A DNA stretch of 64,000 nucleotides from Sarcocystis neurona. Taxonomy: Eukaryota > Apicomplexa > Conoidasida > Eucoccidiorida > Sarcocystidae. The notes beneath the pieces were generated by a model, which did not search any database, was not told the DNA's origin, and worked only from the letters and a program-made list of their open reading frames with translations. Numbering within the stretch: position 1 is the stretch's first letter; each line of letters begins with the position of its first letter. This document shows, piece by piece, positions 1-13,200 of the stretch. A program made the translations under genes and the position numbers. Where the stretch lies: assembly GCA_000727475.1 (NCBI GenBank), contig KL647297.1:953280-1017279 (forward strand), read 5' to 3'.

Positions 1-696
1 AGATAGGTAGACAGATAGGTATGCATGCGTATACATATCCATATGTTGATGTAATTCTCTTGTCTATACATATATATATATATGGATGGATGGAATTTTT
101 TTCTTTCCCTAACACATATATACATGTTTGTGTGTATAAATATGTGGAAATCCCTAATTGGCCTCTTTGCATGCGATACATACACAGAGAGAGAAAGAGA
201 AGAAAATCCAAGTAGATAGCTACCCCACACGTACGTATGTGTGTGGAGTAGTTTGTGTACCGACTTGTATATGTAGCACGTATATATACGTAGACTTCTT
301 CGTGCCCGAACTACCTCTCTTTCTATTTGTATCTATTTATACGCATGCATGTATAGAGCGTTCATATATACATACGCCTGCACGGGCAACTATCGCACTC
401 TCTCTATATATGCACATACATAATATACGTGTACATGCCAAGATCTACCTATCCACCTATCTGTTTATATACATGCGTGTGTATATACAGCGTATATGCG
501 TGTACGTATACGTGCCAATATCTTTCTCTCCCTACATACACATATATATATATATATATATATATGTATAGAGAGAGAGCGCTTGTATGTATACACATAT
601 ATATAAATGTATGTTCTTGTATGCAAGACCGTTTTATAAATATCTCTATATATATGTGTGCATATATAGGTGTATACGTGCAAGACCCTGTTGTGT
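1..696. repeat. AT-rich simple-sequence region
   Basis: TATA, TATG and TACA microsatellite sequence with short GAGA patches (for example near 186-200 and 541-580). The open frames here are Tyr/Ile/Cys-rich translations of the repeats and are not credible genes. It lies just downstream of the stop codon of the giant kinase, so part of it should be that gene's 3' UTR. I see no unambiguous polyadenylation signal. Confidence 0.7.
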
Positions 697-1303
697 TCAT
701 ATAGAGTTAGGTATATTTGTATACCTGGTGAACGCCTTGCGAGAAGCCATGCCGTCGAGGAGCCAAGGATGAAGCAGCAGCTCGGCAGCAGCGCCTCTCT
801 TGCTAGGATGGACGCGCAGGCAGCAGAAGAGGAAGTCCCGAAACGTGTACGAAAAGTTGCTGCTGCTGCTGCTGAGCTGCTGCTGCAGCTGCTGCACCAC
901 GTCTTCGTCTCGCAACCCGCAGGGCAGTCCTTCAGGGAAAGGATGACGCAGAGCAGCAAGTTCCGCGAGGACAATACCTGCGCTCCATATATCTGAGGAA
1001 ACTGCCTGCATCCCTTTCCGCCTTCTGCTGCTGCTCCACTGCCGGTCCTCCCACTCCTCTGCTGCGTCGCATCCCGCGCAGCACCAGCAGCAGCACTCCG
1101 ACGCCCTGTCTCCGTCTCTTCCCGGTGACACTCTCTTCCTGCGACTACTACTGCTGCTACCACTGCTGCTGTTACTGCTGCTGCTGCTGTTACTGTTACT
1201 CCCACTGTTACTGCTGCTGTTGTTGTTACTGCTGCTGCTGCTGTTGCTGTTGCTGTTACTGCTGCTGCTGCCGTTGTTGCTGTTCCCGTTACTGCTGCTG
1301 TTA

Positions 1304-1334
<31 letters not shown>

Positions 1335-3861
1335 CGCTGCTGTTGCTGCTACTGCCGTTGCTGCTGCTGCTGGCGGTCGCGCCGCTGCTGTCGCCGATAT
1401 ATCTGGGCTTCGAAGTTTTGCTAGCGCCCTCAGGCCTACCGCAGCATCTTCCGGCTGACTCTTCCTGCGCCTGCAGTAGAAGCAAGCTTCTGCTGCCTTG
1501 GCCGGTGGCGCAGCAACTTTCCCTGTTGTTTTTGCTGCTGTTCGCGCTGTTACTGGTAGGTTTTCTTTTGGTGCTGCTGCCTGCGTTGCCCCTGCCATTC
1601 CTCCACCCTTCGAACCCGCTGTCGTCCTCGCTCCTGCTTCTTTCATCTCTGCTGTTGGTCCTGCCTCTGTTGTCTCTCGTATTTTTGCGGCTGCTGCTGC
1701 TCTGGCTACCCTTGCAGCAGCTCGTTCCTCCTCTCTTGCTCCTGCTGCTCCTGCCGTCTCTGCTGCCGCCGCTGCTCTTGCCCTCTCTGCTGTTGCTGCT
1801 GCTGCTCTTGCCCCCTCTTCTGCTGCTGATGCTCTTGCCATCTCTGTTGCTGTTGTCGTTACATTCTCTGCTGTTGCTGTTTCTCCTTTGATGAAGAATA
1901 GTGCCGCTAGAATTTCGTCTTCTGCCTCGTTCTTCCTTCGTTAATTTCTCGCCTTCTTCTACTCCGTCGGTAGCAGAAACAGCCCCTGCTGCTCCCAACA
2001 GCAGGGAAGACTGCCGTATTGCGTCTATCCCTGTCCACGCAGTTGTTTTTCCTGCTGCTGCCACTGCTGTGCTTGCTGGCGCGACTGCTTCGGGTGCTGC
2101 TGTTGCTGTTGCGTCAGGTACCTGGGGTTGTGCTGCTGCTGCAGTGGCCGCTGCGGCCGCCGCTGCTGCGACAGGCGAGCAGCACTCCACTGCTGCTGCT
2201 GCTGCCTCTGCTATGACTGCCGCTGCTGCTGCAAATCCTGCGGTACCTCCTTGACTCTTTGTTGCTGGCGCTATCGCCGCTGCCGGAGCGCCGGCTGCTG
2301 CGGCTCCTCCTGATCCTGCTGGTCCTGCTTCAGAAACGCCAGCTGCTGTTGCTGCTGCCCCTCTCGCACACGCAGCAGTCGTGCCCGTGCCACCAGGAGC
2401 AGCAGCAGTCATTCCGGCAGCAGAACGAGCAGCTGGCTGCAAGACAGCAAAAGCAGCAGCAGCCTCTTTCTTAACAGCACCAGCTGCAGCACATGTCCGT
2501 GCAGCAGCAGCAGCCGAATTAGCTACTTTCTTCCACCCAGCAGCAGCAGCTACCTCTACGGCAGCACGAAGAGCAGCTATGTTTCCTGTGGCAGCAGCGG
2601 TAGGAGAAGCAGGAGCAGCTTGACGTGTGCCAGTAGCAGCAGCAGCGCGTGTCTGGAAGGCAGCGGCAGCAGGAGGTCCGCTAGCAGTGGCAGCAGCTCT
2701 TTCAGTCGCAGCAACAGCAGCACTAGCGCCACGTTCGGGAGCAGCAGTTGCAGCAGCTTGTCGACCAAGGAAAATTGCAGCCTCTGCAGCAGCAGCAGCG
2801 ACAATAGGTGTGTGCGTTCCTCTGAAGTTGACTGACATTCCTGTGAAAGAATGTCTTTTCCTGGTGGAGAAGTTGCTGGTGGTGTTTTTTTTTGAAGTGG
2901 CAAGCAGTAGCTCCCTGAACTTGCCGCTGTTTCTTTCAACAAACGCCGACCAGCCTCTGACACTTCTCCCGCAGCAGCCAGACCGCTGCTGCCAGCAGCA
3001 GCAGGAGGAAAACAGGCGACAGCTGCAGCAGCAGCATCACCAAGAGAAGACAAAGAAGAAAAAGAAGCCGCAACAGCTGCAGGAGCAGCAGCAGGGGAAC
3101 TATCGTCAGGCATAGCAGCAGCAGCAGGTTGAACCGTCGCCCTAGGAGCAGCAGACGAAGGAGGAGGAGGCGGACAGCCAGCAGCGATTTCAAGTGCGCT
3201 AGGGTGGTGATAGCAGCTGGACGCTTGCGCTGTAGACATGCGCTGGCACGCGTCTGCTGCCCCATTGCTGCTATTCCTCCGTCTCTTCCCTTCGTCGCTG
3301 AGGCTGCTGCTTAAATTTCTCCATCTGCTGCTGCTGCTTCGCGTGCTAAAACTGTTGCTGTGGCTGCTGCTGTCATTGTTGCCGGAGCCACTACTGCTAT
3401 TGCCATAATGTTTGGTGTCCTCGCCAATCCTGTTGCTGCTATCAGCCTTGCTGCTGCTCTTCGCACTGCTGCTGTTGCCGCGCCTGGTGCCGTCGCCTCT
3501 GTCCCACGTGCTGTTGTTACTGGTGCTGCTGCTGGGATTGCTGCTGCCGGAATTGCTGCTGCTGGGATTGCTGTTCCTGTGATTGCTGCTGCTGGGATTG
3601 CTGCTCCTGTGATTGCTGTTGCTGCTGCTGCTGTTGCTGCTGCTGTTGCTGCTGCTGTTGCTGCTGCTGTTGCTGTTCCTGCAGGCGCTGCTGCTGCAGC
3701 CGCTGCTGCGGCAGCCGCTGTTGCTGCAGCCGCTGTTGCTGCTGCTGTTTCTGCTCCTGGTGGTGGAGAGGGAGGGGAGGAACGAGACGCAGCCGCGGGA
3801 GGGGCGACGCGACGAAGCGCGGGGACGTGGGGCGATGAACGAATGCAATCGTTCCGGACTC
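697..3861 (-). CDS. Kinase exon 6: SPERL, giant insert, C-lobe
   Basis: Acceptor GGTGCAG; the exon begins with G completing Met and then SPERLHSF. An Ala/Ser/Asn-rich insert of about 950 residues follows. The frame then resumes kinase sequence with [21 protein letters not shown] (Asp codon 993-991) and ends with subdomain [19 protein letters not shown] and a short tail to the stop at 699-697. The Ala-coding frame changes by one base between about 2895 and 2838, across nine consecutive T (2885-2893). With that base restored, the total coding length is divisible by three. Confidence 0.78.
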
Positions 3862-6800
3862 CTGCACCGAGTCACGCAGGCCCACGTTGTCCCGCTACAA
3901 AAGAAATATGTTAATTTTTACCTTCAAAAGCTACACATCTATTTGTTACACTTTTTAGCTTCATCAAAAGAGCCCAGGTTTACAAATATACATATATATA
4001 TATATGTGTGTAGATCTGGCTCGTGACTATCACCCCTTCACCTCGCTACAGAGAAACACGTATATACACACCGACTCAACACCTATGTACCCATACACAT
4101 CTGCACATACATCCACACATATATATATATATATATATTAACTCACTGCCTGACCATTTGCTTGATACAAATACATACGTATATATGTTTATATTGAGTA
4201 GCTATCGACTCACTCTCCTAAGAGAGGACAAATAAAGTGTTAGATACGTATAGATATATATGTGTGCGTATATATATGTGTGTGCGTCTATATATACCCT
4301 TACGTATGTCAGCACGTATATATATGGATGTGTATATATTTGTTTAACTTGTCCCACACAGGTGAACATATACGTCCACATCAATATATGGGCGTCAGCA
4401 AATAAAAACTTCCCCTCCCTCACATATGGGTGTACGTACGTGCGTCTCGCCAATATATATACCCATGTATACAGACGTATATAGACGTGTATACGGACAG
4501 ACATATATATACGGGCCCGTGTGTGGAAGTACGTATATAAATATATGTGTGTATATTAATGACTCTCTTCATATACACATATATACGTGCATAGACGTGG
4601 GTACACGAATATGTGTGTATATGTGCATACATAGGCATTTCTCCATATATACACATATATACGTATATGTTCATATGTACACACATATACACTTCTGTAT
4701 TAGTACAGTTATATACATATGTGTGAATATACATACATATAGAGCTACATATATATATATATATATTGAAGCACACATACATATATATGACTACTATGTA
4801 TACGGATATATGTATGCAGAAATATATATATATATATACATATTGAAACACACATACATACATATGACTACTATATATACAGATATATGTATGTAGGAAT
4901 ACATATGTACATATATATATATTGAAGCAGACATACATAGATATGACTACTATATATATAGGTGTATGTATGTATTAAAGAAGTAATAAGTAAGCGTATA
5001 TATTTCAGTAGAAGAGCAGCCCGTGTGTATGAATATGTCTACTTTGCTACGCAGCAGCCTTTCTCTCTCTATGAAGGAAAGTGAACAGGAGGGCAGTGCG
5101 TATCAACACATACATATATATGTAGAACTGCGCCTTAATAGATGTGCAAGCGCAACAGCACGTCTATAGATGTACGTATTATGCGTATATATATTCGTGG
5201 GGAATATAAAGGAATGAATACAGAGGAAAAGGAGAGAACGTCTACGCATTCGTGGGATGTACACCTCTCCTCCACATGCATAGAGGAAGGCAGATAAATA
5301 GGCAGAAATATATACTTTTCTACGCCACAGGCATACATACACGTATACACATGTGTGGACTGTTGCTTCTGTGCGTATATATATGCCCATGCGTTGGTAC
5401 GTAGGCGTCAAGCTACACACACACACATATATACACATATATACATATATATATATATATATGTACGGCTATGCAAACACGTGTGTATGGGCAGGTACGT
5501 ATGTACACACGTATCTACACATGTGTGTGAGTATATATGCAGCGACACGTACACACCTGTGCTCGTGCGTATTTGTGTGCCTCTATAGAAGTGTTTGAGC
5601 CTGTAGATACATATATATATATATGTACATATATATATATATATGTGTACGTGGATGAAATATGTGTAACGTGACTATAAATATACGTATCTGTCGTGTA
5701 ATAATAGAGAGACAGAGGGACACGGAGAGAGAGAGAGAGACGACGGAGAGACGAAGTCACTTATATTGCTTACATACGTAAAACTAGTAGTAGTAGTAGT
5801 AGTAGTATAGGAGTAGTAGTATAGTAATAGTACTAGTAGTAGTAGTATAGGAGTAGTAGTATAGTAGTAGGAGTAGTAGTAGTAGTATAGGAGTAGTAGT
5901 ATAGTAGTAGGAGTAGTAGTATAGTAGTAGGAGTAGTAGTATAGTAGTAGGAGTAGTAGTATAGTAGTAGTACCAGCACTAGCAGTAGTAGTAGTAGTAA
6001 TAGTAGTAGTAGTAATAGTACAAGTATAGGAGTAGTAGTATAGTAGTAGTAGTGGTACTCCCGTAGTAGTAGTAGTAATAGTGAAAGACTGTGAGAAGGA
6101 GGAATATATGAGAAGGGGGAGAAGAAGTTGCAGGGAAGAGGGGAAGTGCTGGAGGGACGTGAAGCTGCTGCTGAGGGTGTGCCCCCGTGTTGTGGGCGTT
6201 TACGAATTTGTCCTCCTGCGGCTGTTCTTCGATTTCTTCTGCTGCGCGGCCCCCCTGCTGCGTGGCCCCCCCTGCTGCGTGGCCCCCCCTGCTGCGTGGC
6301 CTCCCCTGCTGCGTGGCCCCCCCTGCTGCGCGGTCCCCCCTGCTGCGCGGTCCCCCCTGCTGCGCGGTCCCCCCTGCTGCGCGCTTCCTCTCCGCGGGTC
6401 TCCACGACAAATTTGTGGTCGTCGCGCTTACATGTAGAGGGCCGTCCCAACAAATGTGAGCGACTCCTTTTTCGAAGGACGGCGACGAGCGAGGAAACGA
6501 CTTATGCCGAAGTCGCCGATTTTCACCACCCCTGCAAGTCCAACAACCCCACCCCACCCCCCACCACCGTCTCAACAAGTCCCAACACGATAAATTATGC
6601 CTTCAATATAAGGATATTTCGGCGTATATCAAGAGAAACACGCTGATATATGCATGCATGCGTATACATATACATATATAGACATATGTGTGGATTGTAT
6701 ATACCAGCAGATGTATAGTAATACAAGACATACATATATATATGTATGTCCATACCCTACTTATAATATACCTGTACATATATATATATATAGGTGTATT

Positions 6801-9800
6801 CATATGCGTACAAACATATATACATACATCATTTATATATATATGCATGTATATATACGTTTCCATATATATGTATATGTAGGTGCATACATGTATAGAC
6901 TCTCCTACGTACACACATCCATATATAGATACGTATGTGGTTAAAACCAGGCGGAAATCAACACGCTGATATGTGCGGGGCGTCAACATTATATGAGGAT
7001 GTAATATGGTCACATTTATGTTCTGTTCAAAGTGAATATGTGTGTATTCCCTGTGTATGTGGGGGGGGGACATTTTCTAAGAGCGCTTAGAAAGTGAAGC
7101 CCCTCGCCTTCCACAACAACAGCCGGGCAGCAGGAAGAGAAAATGACGGAAAAGACATGCGAAGAAGAGAAGAGCAGCGCGCCCCTACACGTACGCAGCG
7201 CTGCGTAGCCCGGGGGGAGACGCATAAAATAGGAAGGACAGAAGAAGAGGCAATCCAGGTAGAGATACAGAAGAAGGAGAGATGATTAATAGAAAGGTAC
7301 ACGCGTAGATATATAACGACGAAAAAAGATATACACACACATATATATATGACACCGCATATATGTATATGTATGCGTACGTGAGCACCTGGTAGATAGA
7401 TAAGGAGACTGCGTACGTACGTAGATATTGGACACAGGTGATTTTATATACATATATATATATATATGTATGTATGTATGTATATGTATGTATGTATGTA
7501 TATGTATGTATGTATGTATATGTATGTATGTATGTATGTATATGTATGTATGTATGTATATGTATGTATGTATGTATATGTATGTATGTATGTGTGTGTC
7601 TATTTCGTGTGTCTATTTCGTCTTTATCAAACTATTTACATATCTTTTGTTGGTCGTTTCTTCTGCTTGCAACCCCCTGTGTCTACAGCTGTACACATCT
7701 GCCTACATACGAGCGCATCCGTCCTGCGGGAGGAAAAACCGAAGGAGAGGAAAACAAAGCGGGGCCGCAATTGAAATGTAGGAGGATAAATAGACAGACA
7801 TACGTGGAGACACCCCTCTGACACGTCTACATATACACCGGCAGACACAGAGACGTGTATAGAGGCATGTGTGTGGGCAAGGCAGCAGGACACCGACCCA
7901 CCTGAAATATATGTACGTGAATGGGAGCAGATGTATGTAGTAGACATTTGTGTATTAGAGAAAAGAAAACGAAGCCGCGACACAGACAGAGAGAGGGAGA
8001 CGCGGGGGTTCGAAAAGTATATTCGAAGAGTATACGTATATATGTTATATACATTATATTATATTACGTATAGACAGCCGTATGTAAAGGGAAGTTGGGA
8101 ACACACAGCTATATATAGGTAGGTGTGCACTTCTCTCAGCTATATATAGGTAGGTGTGCACTTCTCTAAGTACTTGTCTATCCTCTTGTATGGAACTCCC
8201 CAATAATATTCCTTTAATTTACATCTACCTGTATCTACTCCACGTCTCTATACTGCTATTTATTCACCTAGAATACATATATGTATGTATGCGCGTATGT
8301 ATCCATAGTATTCACATCTGTGTGTAAGTATCTCTCTGTAAGCTGGCATACATATATATATACACTTATTTGATTGTATTTGCCCTATGCATATACATGT
8401 GTGCTTGTGTATGTATATCCGTACATATACATACCTCTGTATATATGTATACACTTCTGTGTATATGTGTGTGTCACCGATATATGTGTATCTATCCATA
8501 TATGTATGGATGTATGGGTGGTTTTTGAGTGCGTACGCATATACACAGATATACACATATACGTATATACATGTTTTATATGCGTACGCACACAACCACC
8601 CATACAGTCATACATACATGTATATGTTCACAAGAAGGAAAAGGAAGCTGCGTCCCACACGTATACGTCGTGTACTTGTGTGGAGGAGCAGTGAAGATGT
8701 ATATGTGTATGTATGCGTAGCAGATGCATGTGAATAGAAAATAGTGTTGGAACTTCCCCTCTTTAAGTAGACAAAGATTTGTATGAATATTCTAGCGATG
8801 CTGTCGTTCTGACCACCGCTGCAGAAATATTGGCCCCACGACTTGCCACAACATATCTGCCCGCATTGGTGGAGTGTCCTCTCCCACAGCAGGTGCAGGC
8901 GGGGCTGAAATGTGTGTCGATCATCTTTCTTGGGGCAGAAATTAACCACACATATATATATGTATAGGAAAAGAAAGAAAAATACACATATACGCATGAA
9001 TACAGATATATAGAGAGATATATGTGTATACATAGAGAGACAGATAGAGAGAGACATGTTAAAACATATATGTATAGATATATAGAGAGATATAGATAGA
9101 TGTAGATATAGGTAGACAGAGATATAGATAGAATTCTAAATTCTAGATTTAGATAGATCTACGTTTGTAGACATGTATAGGCAGACCGATAGGCGTACAA
9201 GTATACATCTCGGAGAATGGTAGTGGAGAATATAGAAGAAGCAAGAGAAGTACATATCTACATTTGTGGAACAACAGACAGATGTACGAAGATAGACTGT
9301 TCAAATAGTAGACAAAGAGATACAGGAGAGGAACATAATTTCTACTTAATATATACACATACATATATATATATGTATGCAATAGAGAGAGACAGGTGTG
9401 TATACGCCTGGTCTTGTAGACACCGTAGCGTGACAAGCAGTTCTTTACATGCGCATGTTTATACACATATATATGTGGGTTATTTATTGATACGTACAAA
9501 TATATGCCAATATATTTAACTTACTGAATATATATATGTATAGAACTACTGAGATATATAGGGGAGCGCAGCAAGCTCTGCAGAAGAGAAGGACTGTGAC
9601 GTTCTTATAAATTCTGTTTGACCAGAATTGATGGGATATAATGCAAGAGAGGAGACGCTTCGGAAGCTCCCCATTTTTCGTCCTCTTCCTCTTCTTCTGC
9701 ATTTCCTCCCCTCCATCTTGCTCCGTCTTCTCTCTCTGTGTGTGTGTGTGTATTTATGTACGTCTTCCGGAGTGCAGACGCATGCGTATACTTCAGGAGA

Positions 9801-10244
9801 GCGGCAGACCGTCCGGTAGTCAACGTATATAAATATGCATAAATATATAATATAAATGAATATGTGTGTGCGCTTCCATAAAGTGAGACAGAAAAGGACA
9901 CAAGTGCACAAGAAGACGTAAATAGAGAACTCGTGGATACGGAAAGACACACCTACATAGAGATACACATATATATAGACGTCTATTTATAGATGGATTT
10001 ATATACATGCACACATATATATATTTTTGTATACGTATCTATATATATATACATGTACCTAAAGAGAGACAAAGAGAAATAGAAACACACACACACACAC
10101 ATGTGTAGACTGATGTGTGAACACGTATATACAGAGACAGATATATCTACATATATACGTGTCTATTTACATATTTATATAGAGAGAGATACACAGAGAG
10201 AGACGCACATACAAAAATATAATGAGAGAGGTTTAGGCAGAGAT

Positions 10245-10282
<38 letters not shown>

Positions 10283-13200
10283 ATATATACGTGTCTAGAT
10301 ATGAATCTATAGAAAGAGACAGACGAAGAGGTACCTACAGATATAGGGAGACGTAGACACAGATACATATATATATATATATTTATATAGGTAGATAGAT
10401 TGATAGATAGATAGATAGATAAAAACACATACGTACATACATAGAGTGAGATGTAGAAAGAGCTACAGAGGGACAGACATATGAATATATATATATATAC
10501 CCGTTTATATGTCTGAGTATACATATATACATATATACAGAGAGAGGGTGACAGAGGCACACACAGACAGGAAGACAGAAAGACACAGACACACACAGGC
10601 ATGAATATGTCTGTGTATATATATACAGATATATAAAGGTGTAGACAGACAGATAGATATCTATTCATGGACACGTCTCTTCGTGTGTGTGGGAAGTTGT
10701 CAGTGGGTATATGTTACCGTCACTGCTGATGAAAATATTTTGCGGTTTGATATCGCGGTGAAGGCAGTGATGCTGGTGAAGAAACGCGAGTCCGTCCAGG
10801 AGCTGCAGCAGCAGACGCAACAGCAAATCCAGCAGCAGCAGCAGCAGCCACGTGGGACACCAGCACACGCAGCACCCAAAACCCGCAGCAGCAGCACCGC
10901 GGCAGCAAAGGCATCACACAGCAGCACCGCACCAGCAAGGGCATCACGGCACCACCGGAGCAGCAAACGCATCACAGCAGCACCGCAGCACACGTGCAAG
11001 AGGGGAAATGCAGAGCAGCAGCAGCAGCAACGGGTGGCGGCAGACGCAGCATCGGGAATACAGACGCAGCAGCAGCGAAACGCAGAAGTAGCAGCAGCGC
11101 AGAAGTAGCAGCAGCGGGACGTAGGAGCAGCTGCAGTGGAACACAGCAGCAGGGAGAGGCATGCTGAACGAGTCTCTGCGTAGCAGCAGAAGTGCGCAGC
11201 GTTTCCCATTTCTACGGAGGCGGGCGGCAGCTACCGCCAGGAAAATAGCAGCAGAGGCAGAAGAAGAAAGAAGTCGGCTACGCACGTCGCGGCTGCGGCA
11301 GCCGCACCAGCGGGCAGCAGCAGGTGACTGGTGCAGCAGCAGCACACGCATGTTTTTTGACGCAGCAGTGGACAGACCAAGGCCGCAGACCCCTGCACCA
11401 GCAGGAGAAGCTGCAGGAGTAGAGGAAGCCCAGCGCTCTGAAGGAAAAGCAGCTGCCCGCACAAGTGCAGCAGCAGCAGAGGTAGGAGCAGCAGAAACGT
11501 TGGAGGGGGACAGGCACTTCTACAAGAAAAACAGAGGCAGCAAGGGAAGACGAGACGGCACCGAGACGAGACAGGCGGAAGCATGCGATCCCGGATTGCA
11601 GCAAACAGAAACAACAGCCGCAACCGAGCGGCAGATCCACGTCAGCAGCAGCGCAACAAAGGCATGAGCGGCAGCTGCAGCACCGGGGCATGCAGTAGCA
11701 CACACCAACCGCAAGACGCGTTGCCGGTAGAGCCGCCGGCCACCCACACACTAGCAGGAGCAGTAGCAGGCGCAGCAGAAGGAGCAGCAGCAGGAGCAGC
11801 AGTAGCAGGAGCAGCAGAGGAGCACCAGCAGGAGCAGCAGAGGATGAGCAGTAGCAATGGCAGCAGCAGGAGCAGCAGCCGGAGCAGCAGCAGTAGCAGC
11901 AGAAGCAGCAGCAGGAGCAGCAGCAGGAGCAGCAGCGGGAGCAGCGGCAGGAAGAGCTGTGAAGCCGTCGCTGTCGGTCGCAGCAGATGCATACGTCAAC
12001 GGCAGCCACATGGAGAAGAGAATAGTGCATCAGCAGCATCTGCGTGCGCGGCAGCAGGTGCGCCTGTTCCATCGCAGTAACAGCAGCCGCAAGTTTTCCG
12101 GCGTTTATTCTGTTGTCTCCGGTCTTTCCTATTTCTAGCAGAAGGGAAGAGTGTTCGCTTTCTCATGCAGAAAATCTTTGTTTGAACTGTTTGCCTCAGA
12201 ACGAGGTCTGTGTGCGTCACCCCACAACTAAAACAGGGCCCTCTTCCGCGAGGCGCCATATAAATCCGGTGTACGTACACCACAGCTGGCGGCAAAAACG
12301 AGCGCGCCTCAGGCCCCGAAGAACGCGGCATGCACGTACACCGCACCCACGTCGCCAGGGCAGCCACAGTTACAGACTGGGGGCGAATGCGGAATGCGGT
12401 GTACGTACACCCGAAGTCAGCGTACATATCAGGACTCTCACCTTCTTTACAAACTGCTGCGTCTCTGATATTAAACGCTGCTGCGGCAAAGCACCCCACA
12501 CGTCGTCTCTGCTGTCGCTCAGCAGATACAGACGCAGTCGTAGAAGTGTACGCAGCAAACGTCCGCACCCCAAGGAGAAAAAACTCGAGGAGGGAAATTT
12601 CTCTGGCATGGTTCGAGTTGCACACGAGTGAATTTTTCTTCTTCGCTTCGCTTCACGTTTCTTCTCTAACGGCACTCTTCCCGATTCAAAATTTACACAT
12701 CACCATACTTCCTACAAACACCAGCAAAACATTCGAGACAGACACATATTTCAAGGGCAATAAAAATAGATATACACACAGAGAGGGACAGACATATATA
12801 TAAATATGTATGTGGGGATATAGACATACGTACATATATACATATATATATATGTCCGTATATATATGTATATGTGTATTTCTCACATGTGCAAAGCGAT
12901 GTACGTCAGTATGCATACATAGAGAGAGGGGGACAGATATAGGCATATATATATATATATATATGCGTATGAATATGTATGTGGGTACACATATATCTAT
13001 ATATATACTTACATCCACACGTATATATACATACGTATGTGCGTATGTATACATATACATGTATATAAATATATTTGTCTGTTCGTGTAGGTCTCACACC
13101 TGAAAGGCGATGTACTTGAGTATGCTTTCTGGGATAATAGGTGAGATTTTTTTGCTGAGGCTGTTGGTGGCGGTGGCGCAGCCGTGTCTGCTCCTCCTGC

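Larger units (their letters stand above)
3862..6431 (-). other. Kinase intron 5, repeat-filled
   Basis: 2,570 bases between the YM and SPERL exons, bounded by GTAAGC and GGTGCAG on the minus strand. It holds TATA microsatellites (about 3985-4980), a three-copy minisatellite, a long AGT tract and a C-rich 17-bp minisatellite next to the donor. No coding sequence is supported in it. Confidence 0.7.
6532..10717 (-). other. Kinase intron 4
   Basis: 4,186 bases between the HRD and DFG exons, GTAACA to CTTGCAG. Mostly TATA, TATG and GAGA microsatellites (for example 9060-9130 and 10240-10640). Non-repetitive islands occur at about 7090-7285, 7600-8000, 8760-8945 and 9600-9830. None supplies a splice-compatible kinase segment, and the exon 4-5 join is perfect without them. 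Confidence 0.65.

Noticed and set aside
465..1841. 458-codon minus-strand Ala-rich frame
   Set aside because: Overlaps exon 6 in another frame and runs into TATA repeats; the kinase C-lobe lies in the neighbouring frame.
1220..1891. Plus-strand poly-Leu and poly-Cys frames
   Set aside because: Antisense readings of the CAG-type triplets in kinase exon 6; the minus strand carries the real kinase motifs.
7428..7821. Tyr/Val/Cys/Met-rich frames of 100-127 codons
   Set aside because: Pure translations of the TATG microsatellite.
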